The notes under the pieces: generated by a model
What the model saw: the letters and a program-made list of their open reading frames with translations, nothing else
Told to the model about the DNA's origin: nothing
The model's database searches: none
Position numbers and translations under genes: made by a program
Shown: piece by piece, positions 22,329-32,744 of the stretch
Numbering within the stretch: position 1 is the stretch's first letter
Layout: the number at the start of each line of letters is the position of its first letter
NCBI RefSeq assembly: GCF_040954645.1
Contig: NC_092807.1
Location: 54,718,239 to 54,782,238, forward strand
Length of the DNA stretch: 64,000 nt
Direction of reading: 5' to 3'
DNA from: Diabrotica undecimpunctata
Lineage: Eukaryota; Arthropoda; Insecta; Coleoptera; Chrysomelidae

Positions 22329-25300
22329 TTATATTTTTTGATATAAGTGTTCATCTCTAAGGAATTGTAGCACAGCTTTTATTTGGTCAGGGTTGTTTAG
22401 GATATCTCGTACTTCACTTTTGAGTTTGTATTGTAATCTTCTGGCCAAATGTTGATGGCATTCTGTGAGAATATGTTTGATTGTCAAATATGATTGGCAG
22501 ATTTGACAGGAGGGACGGATGCTAGAGGACATTAGGTAGCCGTGTGTGAGTTTTGAATGTCCTATCCGAAGTCGTCTTATCACAATGAGATCTCGTCTTG
22601 AGAGGGCTAAATAGTCAAATGTAGGCTGACTGGTTATTGACGGTTGTATTTCGTGTAAGATCGAACAGTTAGAGTTCCAATGCTGCTGCCAAAGGAGTCT
22701 GGTTCTTCTTTTAATATATGATTTTAGGTCCTTACAAATTTGAATTTTATCGGTGATTTCAGGTGATGCTGTAGCAAGTTTAGCATAGTGATCTGCAGTT
22801 TCATTGCCTTCTATACCAATATGAGATGGCAGCCAGATTATGGTAACTGTTATGTTTTGGGACAAGATAATTTGGTAAGAGTCTAGGATCTTTTGGACGA
22901 TTGGATGATCAGTAAATATATTTTTGATAGAATAGATTGATGCTAAAGAGTCTGTGCATATGGCAACCTGCTTATTAGGTGGAGATATATGGTTAAAAGC
23001 TTGCAATATACTAAATAATTCGCCAGTATGAACGCTGCTGATAGCTGGTATAAGTGATGACTTAATTAGTGAATGAGAGGTTGTAACAGAGCAGCCTACT
23101 CCTATGTCATTTTTTGAGGCATCCGTGTATAATATTAGGTCGTATTTATTTGTATCTATAATGTCTTTAAATGTATTTATAATGATCTCTTTCGGATGTT
23201 TATTTTTATCGAAGTTGGTGAGCGAGGTGTTAAATTTGGGCGTGGACATGATCCAAGGAGGAGATGGAGGGAGATAAAGAGGAAGGGTATGTGTAAGAGA
23301 GATATCATTAAGTGTCTGTGCTAAAATTAGTGGAATAGGTTTTATTGGTGGTAAGAAATTGGTATTGTGTAAATTATATGTTGACATTACAAATAAGGGA
23401 TGCACTGGATTAGAGGGGTTAGCTGATACCGATGCTGCATAAGAGAGTAGCAGTTGTTTTCGTCTTATACAAAGAGGAGGTTCGTTAGCTTCGCAATAAA
23501 GATTATCTACAGGACTAGATCGAAAAGCGCCAATACATAGACGAAGGGCTGTGTTGTGAATTGAGTTTAGAAGGTTAATATATGTTTTGGAGGCGGACAT
23601 ATATATGTGACAACCATAATCTAGCTTGGAGCGTATTAGTGATCTGTATATTTTAAGAAGTGAGTTTTCGTCAGATCCCCAATAATGATGTGATAGAGTT
23701 TTTATTATGTTTAGTCTTATGCTCGTTTCTCCTTTTATTGCAAATATATGTTGCTTCCAAGTTAGTCGTGAGTCAAACGTTAATCCGAGAATTTTGCATT
23801 GTTTAACAACAGGAAGAGGGACATTGTTGATCAAAATAAGTGGAGATGGAGAAGGGGGACGTCTACTAAAGTTTATAATTTTAGATTTTACATAGGATAA
23901 AGATAACCCCATGTCACTAGTTTTTTTTTAAAGTGTGTCAACAGCAGTTTGAATAAGCTTCGAGGTGGTAGAAGAGTTTAATCCATGACAGTAAATTACT
24001 AGGTCATCAGCATACATGATATGTTTAATAGGGGAAATGAGGTGAGAGCATAAATCACTTATTGCTAGATTAAAAAGTGTAGGACTTAGTACCGATCCCT
24101 GAGGTACGCCATCAGTTTGAGTATGAGTAGAAGATAAAATACTGTTGACAGAGACTCTGAACGATCTAGAAGATAGAAAATTTCGTATGAAGTTAAATAT
24201 ATTACCATTAATATTAAGAAGGATAAGTTTGTTTAATATACATTGCCTACTTATAGTGTCAAAAGCACCTTCAATATCAAATATGGCAGCTACGACTTCT
24301 TGTCTTTTGTTTAAGGCCTCTGATATATGAGTTTGGAGGATTACAAGGTTGTCTTGGGTTGAACGGTTCTGACGAAATCCTGACTGTTCACTAGCAAATA
24401 TCTTATGTTTTTCAATGAACCATAGGAGTCTTTTATTAATCATTTTTTCGAATATTTTGCACATCGTACAAGTTAGTGATATAGGTCTATAAGAGTTGGC
24501 CAAGGAACGTTCTAGATTAGGCTTTTTAATAGGTATTACGATAGAGGTTTGCCATTGATTGGGAAATTGGTTAGATGACCAGATTAAATTATACATCTCA
24601 AGTATTTTGAGTAGGCTACAGTTTGAGAGCTTTTTGATTAATATGTAAGGAATGTCGTCTGGACCAGCGGCATTGTTTTTACAAGTTTGAATAACTGATA
24701 CTAGTTCTTCAAAAAGAAAGGGAGAATTAAGATGTGTGATGTCCATGATTGTTTCGGGTGAGGAACAGGGTGGGGCGTTAGGTAATGGTTTTCGTAAGGA
24801 GGCATCTATTTTACTTTTGAATTTAGTGTCGAAGTGCGTTGCTAGGGTTTCACCGATTTCTTGATTGTCAGTGATTGTAGTGTTATTTACAGCAATACTA
24901 GAGATTTTGAGGTTGGTGTTGTTTCCTTGGATTTGCCTAATCTTTTTCCAGAGGTCCGCCGGATTGGTGCTTGAATTAATAGAGGATACATATTCTCTCC
25001 AAGATGATTTTTTACTTTGTTTTATAATAAATCGGGCTTTGGCTCTGGTTTTCTTTAGTTCAATAAGATTCTCCAGATTTTTGTTTTTACGGTAATTTTT
25101 AAGAGCTAATTTTTGTTGTTCTATTGCAGTTTGGCAAGATGTATTCCACCAAGGTACTGCCTTTCTTTTATGGGAAATACTATTTTTGCCTATGTGCAAA
25201 TTTGCAGCTTTAAGTATGGAATCTGTGATTAACAATAGATTATTGTTAATATTGTCGGATAGGGATAGAGAAGGTAAGGTGTTATCTGTTTGTGAAGTAT

Positions 25301-26030
25301 AGTCTATCCAGTCGGCATTTTTTAGTCGCCAGAAGTTTCTGGTTATAGTTTGTTCATGGTTAGAGATATCAGATGATACAAATATTGGAAAGTGGTTGCT
25401 GTCATATAGATCATCGGAAGTTTTCCAAGTTAGTGAAGTATATGTTTTTGGGTCGCTAAAACTAAGATCTATCGCCGAAAATGTGCCAGAGGAAAAGTTC
25501 AGATGCGTATTAGAGCCTGTATTTAGTAGACAGGAGCCTGTGCAATTGATAACGTTTTCTATAGTTTTACCTTTGCCATTAGTATGGTTTGACCCCCACA
25601 TAAAGTTATGAGCATTGAAGTCACCTACTAGAATATATGGAACGGGGAGCTGGTATATAAGATTTAGAATTTCAATTTCTTTAAGGGGGTAGTTAGGAGG
25701 AATGTAAACACTGCATATAGTAAGTTTATTAGGACACCAAGTAGTTACGGCGATAGCCTCGAGTTCGGTGGTAATGAGAAGATGGGATGAATATATTTCA
25801 CTTGAAATAAAAATAGATGTCCCACCACTGGCTCTGTCACAATTAGTTCTGATATAATGATATCCTTTGAACTTTTTTAGTGTGGGAAGCTTAGATATTT
25901 TTGAGTTCGTTTCTTGTAGACATATGATATCGGGTTGTTTTTCTGTCACTAGTTGTTGGATTCTTTCAATACGGGGAAAGAACCCATCGCAGTTCCATTG
26001 GATTAAATTGAAGGTGAATCTTGAGTTGAA
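22329..26030 (-). pseudogene. ORF2 polyprotein (EN-RT-RNase H) with one in-frame stop
   Basis: The frame opens within the end of ORF1 as FNLIQWNCDGFFPRIERIQQ, in a different frame from ORF1 and without a clear ATG. The endonuclease shows ICLQETN, YILVGDFNAHN and DSNHFPIF; the usual S-D-H is S-N-H here. RT blocks are YRPISLTCTMCKIFEKMI, EQSGFRQNRSTQDNL, AIFDIEGAFDTI, GVPQGSVLSPTLFN and IMYADDLVIYCH. A single TAA at 23928-23930 interrupts an otherwise continuous frame of about 1,200 codons. RNase H then shows LYTDASK, HTGELF, CTDSLAS and LPSHIGIEGNETADHYA, so all four acidic/His sites are present. A final His/Cys region (CQICQSYLTIKHILTEC) ends at 22329. The stop, and possibly S-N-H, would prevent activity of this copy. 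Confidence 0.92.
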
Positions 26031-27400
26031 GGGGTAAGGGGCAACTGAGATGGTTGTTCTGGCTGTTGGGAGATAAGGGTTTTGGTTTCATCATCGGTTA
26101 GGAGTTCAGATGAGACGCTGATATTATCAGAGTCATCTGGGTTTAGCTGTCTTTTGATTTTCTTTTGAAGTCTCGTAAGTCGATTTTTAAGGGATCTTTC
26201 CTTAGTTTCTGAATGGAGAACTGTTATGTCTTGTAATAGTCCTTTAATATTTGACGTAAAAACAAAAGCTTCATTAAGTGGACTAGGATTACCATGTGTA
26301 TTTTCTAGGAAAGCAATAAACTGAGTCTCGGTCAAAGTTAGACCAGATGGATTATTTTTATAAATGGCCGCTACGGATTGTAGTGAACTAGCTGTTAGAT
26401 TATGTTCCTCTGATTTTGTAGTTTTTGCTTTTTTCTTGTGAGGTTTGGAGATAGTGTTTGTTTTTGTGGATAACGGAGGAAGCATTTGGTTAGACGCTGG
26501 TTCGGGTGTACTTGCTGAAGATAATAGAGAAGGAATATCAGAATTGCTGTCTGTTGATATAGCTCTTTTTTGTCCTTGTGTGGGTGGAATTGATGGGTGT
26601 ATAGTTTCAGTATCTATTTCAGTGTGGGTTTCTGTGCAATTTAAAGTAGTTAGGTCTGATTGAACAGGAGTGTTTATGTCAGAAATTATATCAGTAATTT
26701 CAGATGTAGAGGGCTCTAGATGGGGTAGTTCAGTTTGAGAAAAAGTAGTTGGATTATTGGTACATGAGTCAGCGGTATGTCCGACCTCTTTACATAAAAA
26801 ACAATGCAATTTATCCGTAGAAATAAATATTCTATAAGGTGTGTTTTCGTATGTAATAACGAAGTTTCTATCTATTGAAAAGTTCTCTTTATCGGGGATA
26901 ATATACGTTACTCTTCGGAAGCTCATTATGTGTGCATAACCTTCTCCGAGTGCACCACATTTCACAAATGACACAGGAGAGACCAGCTGTAATCCAATAT
27001 CTTTAAGGGCTTTCTCAATTATGGAATGTGGAATTGAAGGAGATACGTTAGATATAAGAAGGCGTTTAGCTGGGGTGATAAGTCTTCTGATGGGAACTAC
27101 TGTAGAGTTGATAGAGATATTTTGATGTGTTTTTAGAAGGTTATCGACAACTGTAGGCGAGGAAAGATAAATACAGATGCGGTTATTTGGAATACGTGAT
27201 GCAAAGGTAATGTTTTTTGGAATAACAATATCCCCTATAGCTTTAACATAGTCAAATAAAACAGTATTTGGAATAGCGTGCATTAAAATGGCTTGCTCCT
27301 TACGTGGGAAAGTAGGAGGTGGAGGTTTGGATAAAGTAGCAGTGACATATGATTTTGTGGGGAGGACTTGTGGAGTTGTGAGGTTTTGATGTGAGTTCAT
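26003..27400 (-). CDS. ORF1 (gag-like) protein of the I-clade LINE
   Basis: An open frame of 465 codons from ATG at 27400 (MNSHQNLTTPQ). The same frame is open to 27436 but only with a GTG. The N-terminal half contains AKRLLISNVSPSIPHSIIEK and FRRVTYIIPDKENF, as in I-element ORF1 proteins. A zinc knuckle CFLCKEVGHTADSC (C-x2-C-x4-H-x4-C) follows near residue 220. The Ser/Thr-rich C-terminal half carries Lys clusters (KPHKKKAKTTK), a plausible nuclear localisation signal. The product should bind element RNA in an RNP. Its stop at 26003 overlaps the start of the ORF2 frame. No breaks are seen. Confidence 0.9.
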   Translation of the reverse strand: MNSHQNLTTPQVLPTKSYVTATLSKPPPPTFPRKEQAILMHAIPNTVLFDYVKAIGDIVIPKNITFASRIPNNRICIYLSSPTVVDNLLKTHQNISINSTVVPIRRLITPAKRLLISNVSPSIPHSIIEKALKDIGLQLVSPVSFVKCGALGEGYAHIMSFRRVTYIIPDKENFSIDRNFVITYENTPYRIFISTDKLHCFLCKEVGHTADSCTNNPTTFSQTELPHLEPSTSEITDIISDINTPVQSDLTTLNCTETHTEIDTETIHPSIPPTQGQKRAISTDSNSDIPSLLSSASTPEPASNQMLPPLSTKTNTISKPHKKKAKTTKSEEHNLTASSLQSVAAIYKNNPSGLTLTETQFIAFLENTHGNPSPLNEAFVFTSNIKGLLQDITVLHSETKERSLKNRLTRLQKKIKRQLNPDDSDNISVSSELLTDDETKTLISQQPEQPSQLPLTPSTQDSPSI

Positions 27401-27778
27401 TTTTGTGAGTGTTCCTGGATACCAAAAACACTTCACTTAATTTTTAGTATTGCAACAGTCGTCCTATTAGGACACTGTGGATAAAATAATAGGAATATAA
27501 CAGTTACCTGTATCTGCAGTTTTCCTTCAGTTGAATATAATAATATTATAGTCCAATAATGATTGCTGTTTCCATAACACACAAAATACTTCGAATTATC
27601 ACATCACAAGGTAATGTTTACTCGTTGGCTACATCAATGGGAATCTTGAATACTAATTAATTGTAATATAACTATTAAATACTGTTTAATATACACACAA
27701 TTATTAAAAATTAATAGGAGAACTTTTAATTATCAAGTTTAACTTTGACAGTTATTTGACAGATGTGTAATAAGGTTT

Positions 27779-27924
27779 AAATTATTTTTTTTACTAAAAC
27801 GTCTTAATATATTTACCTTTTCTAAATTCCTACAAAATAAAAAAGAAAAATCCTCTATTTCTATTTTTTAGACACACCTGGTCTATGAGACCGAGGCAAC
27901 TAAACTTGTAAGAAACTATAGCGC
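27779..27924. other. Spacer between two LINE copies
   Basis: AT-rich flank, nothing recognised. Confidence 0.4.
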
Positions 27925-28700
27925 CACTACCCGAAGGTTAAATACAATTGAATAACTTGATGTCTTTTAAATAGCTTAACACTGTTGAAATTTTTTTGGT
28001 AAGAACTGTTTTGAGATCATCGTCTGTGAATTCGTGAATATTATCATCTTTTTTCCATGAATTAAGGACAATCAAGCAGGATATGTTTGAAAGTCAATGG
28101 GATAGAGCAGCTGGAGCACATAGGTAGTGGTTCTTTTTATCAGGCATTTGTGTGTTAAGACAGTATAGCCAATTTTTAAACGAATAATAACTTGGTTACT
28201 TCTGTTTGACGGAGTCTCCAGGACATCATTTAGTTTTGGGCAAATTACATTTAATTTTGTACCTAATTTTTCCCAATGATTTTGCCATGTATTAGTACAG
28301 TGGATTTTAACCAGGTTCTTTAGATCGGTATACGGATATGATTTTAATTTTACAGTATGGTTTGAGTTCATTCGACTTCGAATGTTTTTAGTTCGTTTTT
28401 TATATTCTGTATAATAGAGTTGTTGGTTATATTTGTTTCAATTCCAATAATGCATTGAATGAGTCTGTTACGATAATACACTTCATCGTTCTACTCTTTT
28501 CGAAAAAGATTAGGGCTTTCAAAATAGCTGTAGCCTCGCTTGTTAGTATAGTCCTAGAATAACAGAGACACATAGAAGCGACACAGCGGTCCAAAAGCGG
28601 GTACCATTTTTGTATACGCATGCCCGATTCTGGTTGTATTACTGTCAAAAACACGTGCTTATTCTTTAATTCTGGTTGTATTCGATAGTCCGTAGGCGTC
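27925..28700 (-). pseudogene. I-type LINE RNase H/C-terminal relic
   Basis: The minus strand encodes TSEATAILKALIFFEKSRTM and KCIIVTDSFNALLELKQ (RNase H acidic sites). Further down it has NQVIIRLKIGYTVLTHKCLI and a frameshifted CSSCSIPLTFKHILLDCP. It is an older relative of the neighbouring intact LINE and is not obviously its duplicate. Confidence 0.78.
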
Positions 28701-28841
28701 TATGGTAAATACTCGACGCAACAAGTGCATTTGACCATTTATATAATTTATTTATAGTTAAAAGGTTATAGTTATAGTTTATAGTTAAATATATAAGTTT
28801 ATAGTTATAGTTTATAGTTAAAAGTTTAATTTATATTTAAA

Positions 28842-30403
28842 ATGGCTGGATATATTTGTGCGATTCGCGGATGTTCATCTGTGACAGGAAAAGGAATAAG
28901 TTTATTTAGATTTCCTAAGAATAATAACAGGTAATTACTATTGCTTTGTAATTATTATTAGTTATTACTAATTACATAATAGTATTGGTTTGACTTTCGA
29001 ACAGTAAGCCGACGCCGACGTGTCTGTCCGAGCTATAAAAAAATAAACTTTGGTCTGCCAAGGGATACCTAGTTCAAACTGAAAACATTAAATTTGGTGA
29101 CAGTGCTTTTTCTTTTATTGAAAGACGCAAGTCTCCGAAGGCTAGGTCAAAAAATCAACAGATGGTGGCCAAATGTCGGCGCGCTCGAAGACAATAACAA
29201 TACGAATATAGTATTTTTAAGAAATAAAAATATATAGAGGGTTTTATACACGGGAATATTTGATTTAAGAGCGTAGGCGCAAAATTTGGGGCAAATGTTT
29301 TTTAAATGTATTCATTTTTTTCGAATCCTGAAAAAACTAATAAGTATTTTTGAAAAATTTAAAAGCAGAATGAAAGACCACATTATTACTGAGGGCCAAA
29401 AGTCCCCGAAAACTTTTATAATGTTTATTTTAATAAGTTACAGGGGTGAAAAAAAAGAGAAAATTTAGTGTGATTTTTAATTTCAAATATCTCATTCAAA
29501 AAAACTTTTTGTTTATTCTAAGGGACTTTCGGCCCTCGGTAATAATGTAATCTTTCATTCTGTGTTTAAATTTTACAAAAATATTTGTTAGTTTTCTCAG
29601 GATTCCAAAAAAATGTTAAAAAGCATTGGCCTGAAATTTTGCGTCTACGCTCTTAAACGAAACAAAGAAATTACTAAAATGCTCAAACTAAAAATTGTTG
29701 GAAACATAATTAGACCGATAATTGGGAAAATCTTAAAATTCCAACAGAACAAGACTTCAAAATTGCAAAAACATGGTTGCAAATAAACAAACTTACATTA
29801 AATTATGAAAAAACTAAATAGGTACTCATCTACTTTTTGCTATATACAAAAGTTTTCTGCCAATTTTTAATTCGTTAAATATAAATAAAAAAGATCAAAT
29901 ATATGGATCGAAATACATAAAATATTTAGGAGTTTTAAATGGGAATTACAAATAAAAAATATTAAAACTTTATTTGTTGTATATCTCAATATTTAGTGAC
30001 ACTTTTGTGACTTCATCAGGAGAAAACTGAAAATTTATTAAGATTAGATATTGACAAAAGTTAAATATTTCATTACTTACAATATACTTAGAATATACTA
30101 ATACCATAGAATAACAGTGCTAATACTCTTATAATTGTAAGTAATAAAGTATTATTTATAAATACAGACAAAGTTCTTTGTTTAAAATTTGTTCTGTTAA
30201 AAATTTGTAGTGCCAAAGTGTGGATAGAAGCTTGCAGACGAGAAGATTTGTTATTCAAAATGGATTCACTTTATAATAATTATAGGATTTGTGAACTGCA
30301 TTTTGAAGATAATGTTATTGTAAAAGGAAATAGAAGAAAAACATTGGCGCATGACGCAGTACCTTCAATATTTTCATATAATACGATTCATAACGATAAT
30401 TAA
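28842..30403 (+). CDS. Two-exon THAP-domain gene, truncated after the THAP domain
   Basis: Exon 1 (28842-28930) starts ATG and encodes MAGYICAIRGCSSVTGKGIS, then LFRFPKNNN. It ends AG|GTAATT. Exon 2 begins after TTTGTAG at 30210 and, joined in frame, gives AKVWIEACRREDLL, NNYRICELHFEDN and AHDAVPSIF. All THAP signature positions are visible: C-x4-C, the Trp, C-x2-H and the final AVPxxF. The domain is about 90 residues, the normal length. It is a sequence-specific DNA-binding zinc finger found in insect regulators and P-type transposases. The frame stops at 30401, at the junction with a MITE, so any downstream region is cut off. The 1.28-kb intron carries a MITE and retroelement debris. It may be a decayed host gene or an element-derived one. 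Confidence 0.6.
29269..29652. mobile_element. TTAA-flanked palindromic MITE, copy A
   Basis: Termini GAGCGTAGGCGCAAAATTT and the inverted CATTGGCCTGAAATTTTGCG/TCTACGCTC are bounded on both sides by TTAA (29265-29268, 29653-29656). The two halves are extensively self-complementary (GAGGGCCAAAAGTCCC versus GGGACTTTCGGCCCTC), so single strands could form a long hairpin. TTAA duplication points to mobilisation by a piggyBac-type (or Kolobok-type) transposase. It lies within the intron of the THAP gene. Confidence 0.88.
29725..29960 (+). pseudogene. Non-LTR RT C-terminal fragment (jockey/CR1-like)
   Basis: The plus strand, with stops and shifts, reads DFKIAKTWLQINKLTLNYEK, then KTKY..., then YGSKYIKYLGVLNG. 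It corresponds to the block after YADD in jockey/CR1-type RTs (WxxxNKLxLNxxKTKY...KYLGV). It is very decayed. Confidence 0.6.
29965..30200. other. Possible Penelope-like terminal fragment
   Basis: TTGTTGTATATCTCAATATT and GACTTCATCAGGAGAAAACTG resemble the terminal regions of PLE copies elsewhere in the window (a split, partly complementary CTTCATCAGG motif). No coding sequence is present. Confidence 0.35.
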
Positions 30404-30761
30404 ATGCAATCATTTTTTTTTTCGAATCCTGAGAAAACTAACAAATATTTTTGAAAAATTTAAATACAGAATGAAAGATTACATTATTACCGAGGGCCGA
30501 AAGTCCCTTAGAATAAACAAAAAGTTTTTTTGAATGAGATATTTCAAATTAAAAATCACACTAAATTTTCTCTTTTTCTTTCACCCCTGTAACTTATTAA
30601 AATAAATATTATAGAAGTTTTCAGGGACTTTCGGCCCTCAGTAATAATGTAGTCTTTCACTCTGCGTTTAAATTTTTCAAAAATACTTATTAGTTTTTTC
30701 AGGATTCGGAAAAAATGAATGCATTTAAAAAACATTGGCCCGAAATTTTGCGCCTACGCTC
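30404..30761. mobile_element. Same MITE family, copy B, one end truncated
   Basis: It matches copy A across the body and ends at GCGCCTACGCTC (30761). Its left side starts at ATGCAATCATTTTTTTT, about 30 bp short of a full terminus, right after the TAA/TTAA that ends the THAP reading frame. No TTAA follows the right end (CGAAGAA). The insertion, or a later deletion, seems to have created the THAP stop. Confidence 0.85.
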
Positions 30762-30784
30762 GAAGAATTTATATTGTGTGATAT

Positions 30785-31020
30785 GCCCACTGACTATTAA
30801 TTTTCTGGTTGTTAGCTGTCATTGGCGGCTTGGCCACGTAACTTCAAAGAGCTGTCGCTTCTCTGTGTTGGGTTTTTCTCTGGTATAGTGCAGTTTGTTG
30901 GTATCGATATGCTTTAAGAATTTTCTTTACAGTAGTAGGCAGCAGCGTGACCATTGGAAGTTTTAGAGGCATCGGTACAGATTTGAAAATAATTAGGATA
31001 GTGGTCTAGAATTTCCATGA
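30785..31020 (-). pseudogene. I-type LINE RNase H fragment
   Basis: The minus strand reads FMEILDHYPNYFQICTDASK, then TSNGHAAAYYCKEN, then NCTIPEKNPTQRSD. It corresponds to the first catalytic Asp (TDxSK) of a LINE RNase H. Confidence 0.62.
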
Positions 31021-31129
31021 ATAGAAATTTAATTATTGTGGAATTTATTTAAGAATATGTGTTTAAAACAAAGTGAATATATTTTGAACAAAATTAAAAA
31101 TAGGAACACCAAAAAGATTAATTAATTAC

Positions 31130-31345
31130 TTTAGAAATCAAATGATACTGAAAATAAATTGGACAGGTTTTGGATCAAAAATTTAACTAATGTCTAAATA
31201 CCTAACGACGTACAAGAGATTTTAAGTTTAGAAGACAACTTTGCAGTTCATATTAATAATAAAAACAAAATTCCTGTATCTGATATTATATATATTTGAT
31301 TGAAAATTCAATTTCTAATTTAAATGCAAATCCACAACAGCAAAT
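31130..31345 (+). pseudogene. Penelope-like element N-terminal fragment
   Basis: WIKNLTNV-IPNDVQEILSL, then EDNFAVHINNKNKIPVSDII, resembles the PLE segment before the RT (here FKNLTDLEFPVEVKKLLALG in the intact copy at 54.3 kb). It contains stops and has no RT core. Confidence 0.6.
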
Positions 31346-32744
31346 ATGAACAAAGTGTTGTAATATTTTAACTAATTTTAAAAACCAAAATCAATATTCA
31401 ATTGAAAATAAAGCATTACCTACATAAAAAAAATTCAAAAGACGAAAGCCTTCTTGGGGGAAAATCCTTATAGTATGTTAGGTATATATAGTTGTACTGA
31501 AACCTGATAAAACCAACAAAACCGTGATTATGATCTAATGATTACAAAAATAAAATGAATGATCTTCTGAAATATGAAACTATATATATCATAAACGTAG
31601 AAATGATACGTACCTACCAATATTTGCGTAACTAGCGTTGTTTCTAAGAGACCGGTTCATTCTACACAAAAAATGCTTGTAACCATTTTTGTCTGAATTG
31701 ATCTCATCTACATTTTTTATTAAAAACATTTTTTTCTGTGGTGTACACATTATTGTTAAATTAATTCTTTTGCGTTTTTACCCCCCTGCGAGGGGAGTTT
31801 TACGGGGAAGTCTGAGGGTAAAAGTAGTCAACTTACTTGCACCTTTTTTAAGGTCCCAAAATAAATATTCTCGGCAAAATTCAGCTTTTTCGTATAATTT
31901 TTATAGGTTCAGTGGCATTTTCGTCCCTGGCGACTGGAGTAGTAGCCTTAGCACACCGATTATTTTTATAGTATAGCTTAATTAATTCTACTCTTTCTTT
32001 AGGAAAATATCCAATTTTCGTTACCCTTTACAATACTATCTTTGATTAATCAATCGTTGACAAATGTCAAATCAAAGGTAACCTGATAAAAACCAAAGAA
32101 GACAATTGGGGTTCATTATATTTAAAAAAAAATCATATGAAAAAGTGATATTTTTACAACACCATAAAAATTCTCTTCGACACAGTGGTATGTTGATATC
32201 GATTTGCAGGTTGACTAAAATATTGTGTTGGGGGTCACTAAGAACATTTAATTGGTTGATTTGGTGAAATTTTATGTTTTTCGTGTTATTACTGATATTC
32301 AACCAATAAACTAGTTCAATTCAAAATTATCTTGTTAAAGTTATTAGTCAGTTAAAGTCAAAGTTATTAACTAAAATAAAAAAATAAATTGTCGCATAGA
32401 GAAAAAAATTACCTTTCAGATGTACACCTCGACCACACTTACTATTTAAAAGAAAACTGGAAGTTACATTTGTGGGGATGAATTTTTTGCATGAAAAGTC
32501 GTCCCCCTCCCATCAACCTAAAATAACATACGGGCTGAAACATGGTCTCTCAAATTAAAATCAATGAGGCATAGAAGAATTCAATGTGGATATTGCGTAA
32601 ACTATTGCGTATCTCATTTGTTGGCCATTTGAAAAACGGGGAAGTATTAAGACGACGTAAAACGGAACTTGAACTGTCAGAGGATAGAAAATAGCGGAAA
32701 GTGTACTATTTTATGTATAGACTACTCAAAAGTTGAAGGGGATA
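31346..32744. other. Non-coding; unassigned repeats
   Basis: A short hairpin CCCCTGCGAGGGG lies at about 31783-31797. TTGTAACAATTAATTA-type words repeat at 32830-32920, probably in the 3' UTR of the following LINE relic. No gene is recognised. Confidence 0.4.

Larger units (their letters stand above)
22139..27778 (-). mobile_element. Near full-length I-clade LINE with 13-bp target duplication
   Basis: TGTAATAAGGTTT occurs at 22139-22151 and 27766-27778. Next to the left copy is a run of about 30 T, the poly(A) tail of a minus-strand element. The body is about 5.6 kb: a 5' leader (27765-27401), ORF1 with a CCHC knuckle, an overlapping ORF2 with endonuclease, RT and RNase H, and a short 3' UTR (22328-22176). 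This layout (two ORFs, C-terminal RNase H, poly(A)) fits the I superclade rather than jockey, which lacks RNase H. Preservation is excellent. Confidence 0.93.

Noticed and set aside
24865..25095. Plus-strand hydrophobic frame
   Set aside because: Antisense to the I-clade ORF2 linker, no independent support.
29037..29200. Possible exon reading IKFGDSAFSFIERRKSPKAR within the THAP intron
   Set aside because: The frame is short, its splice borders are weak and I recognise no family; not enough to call a gene.
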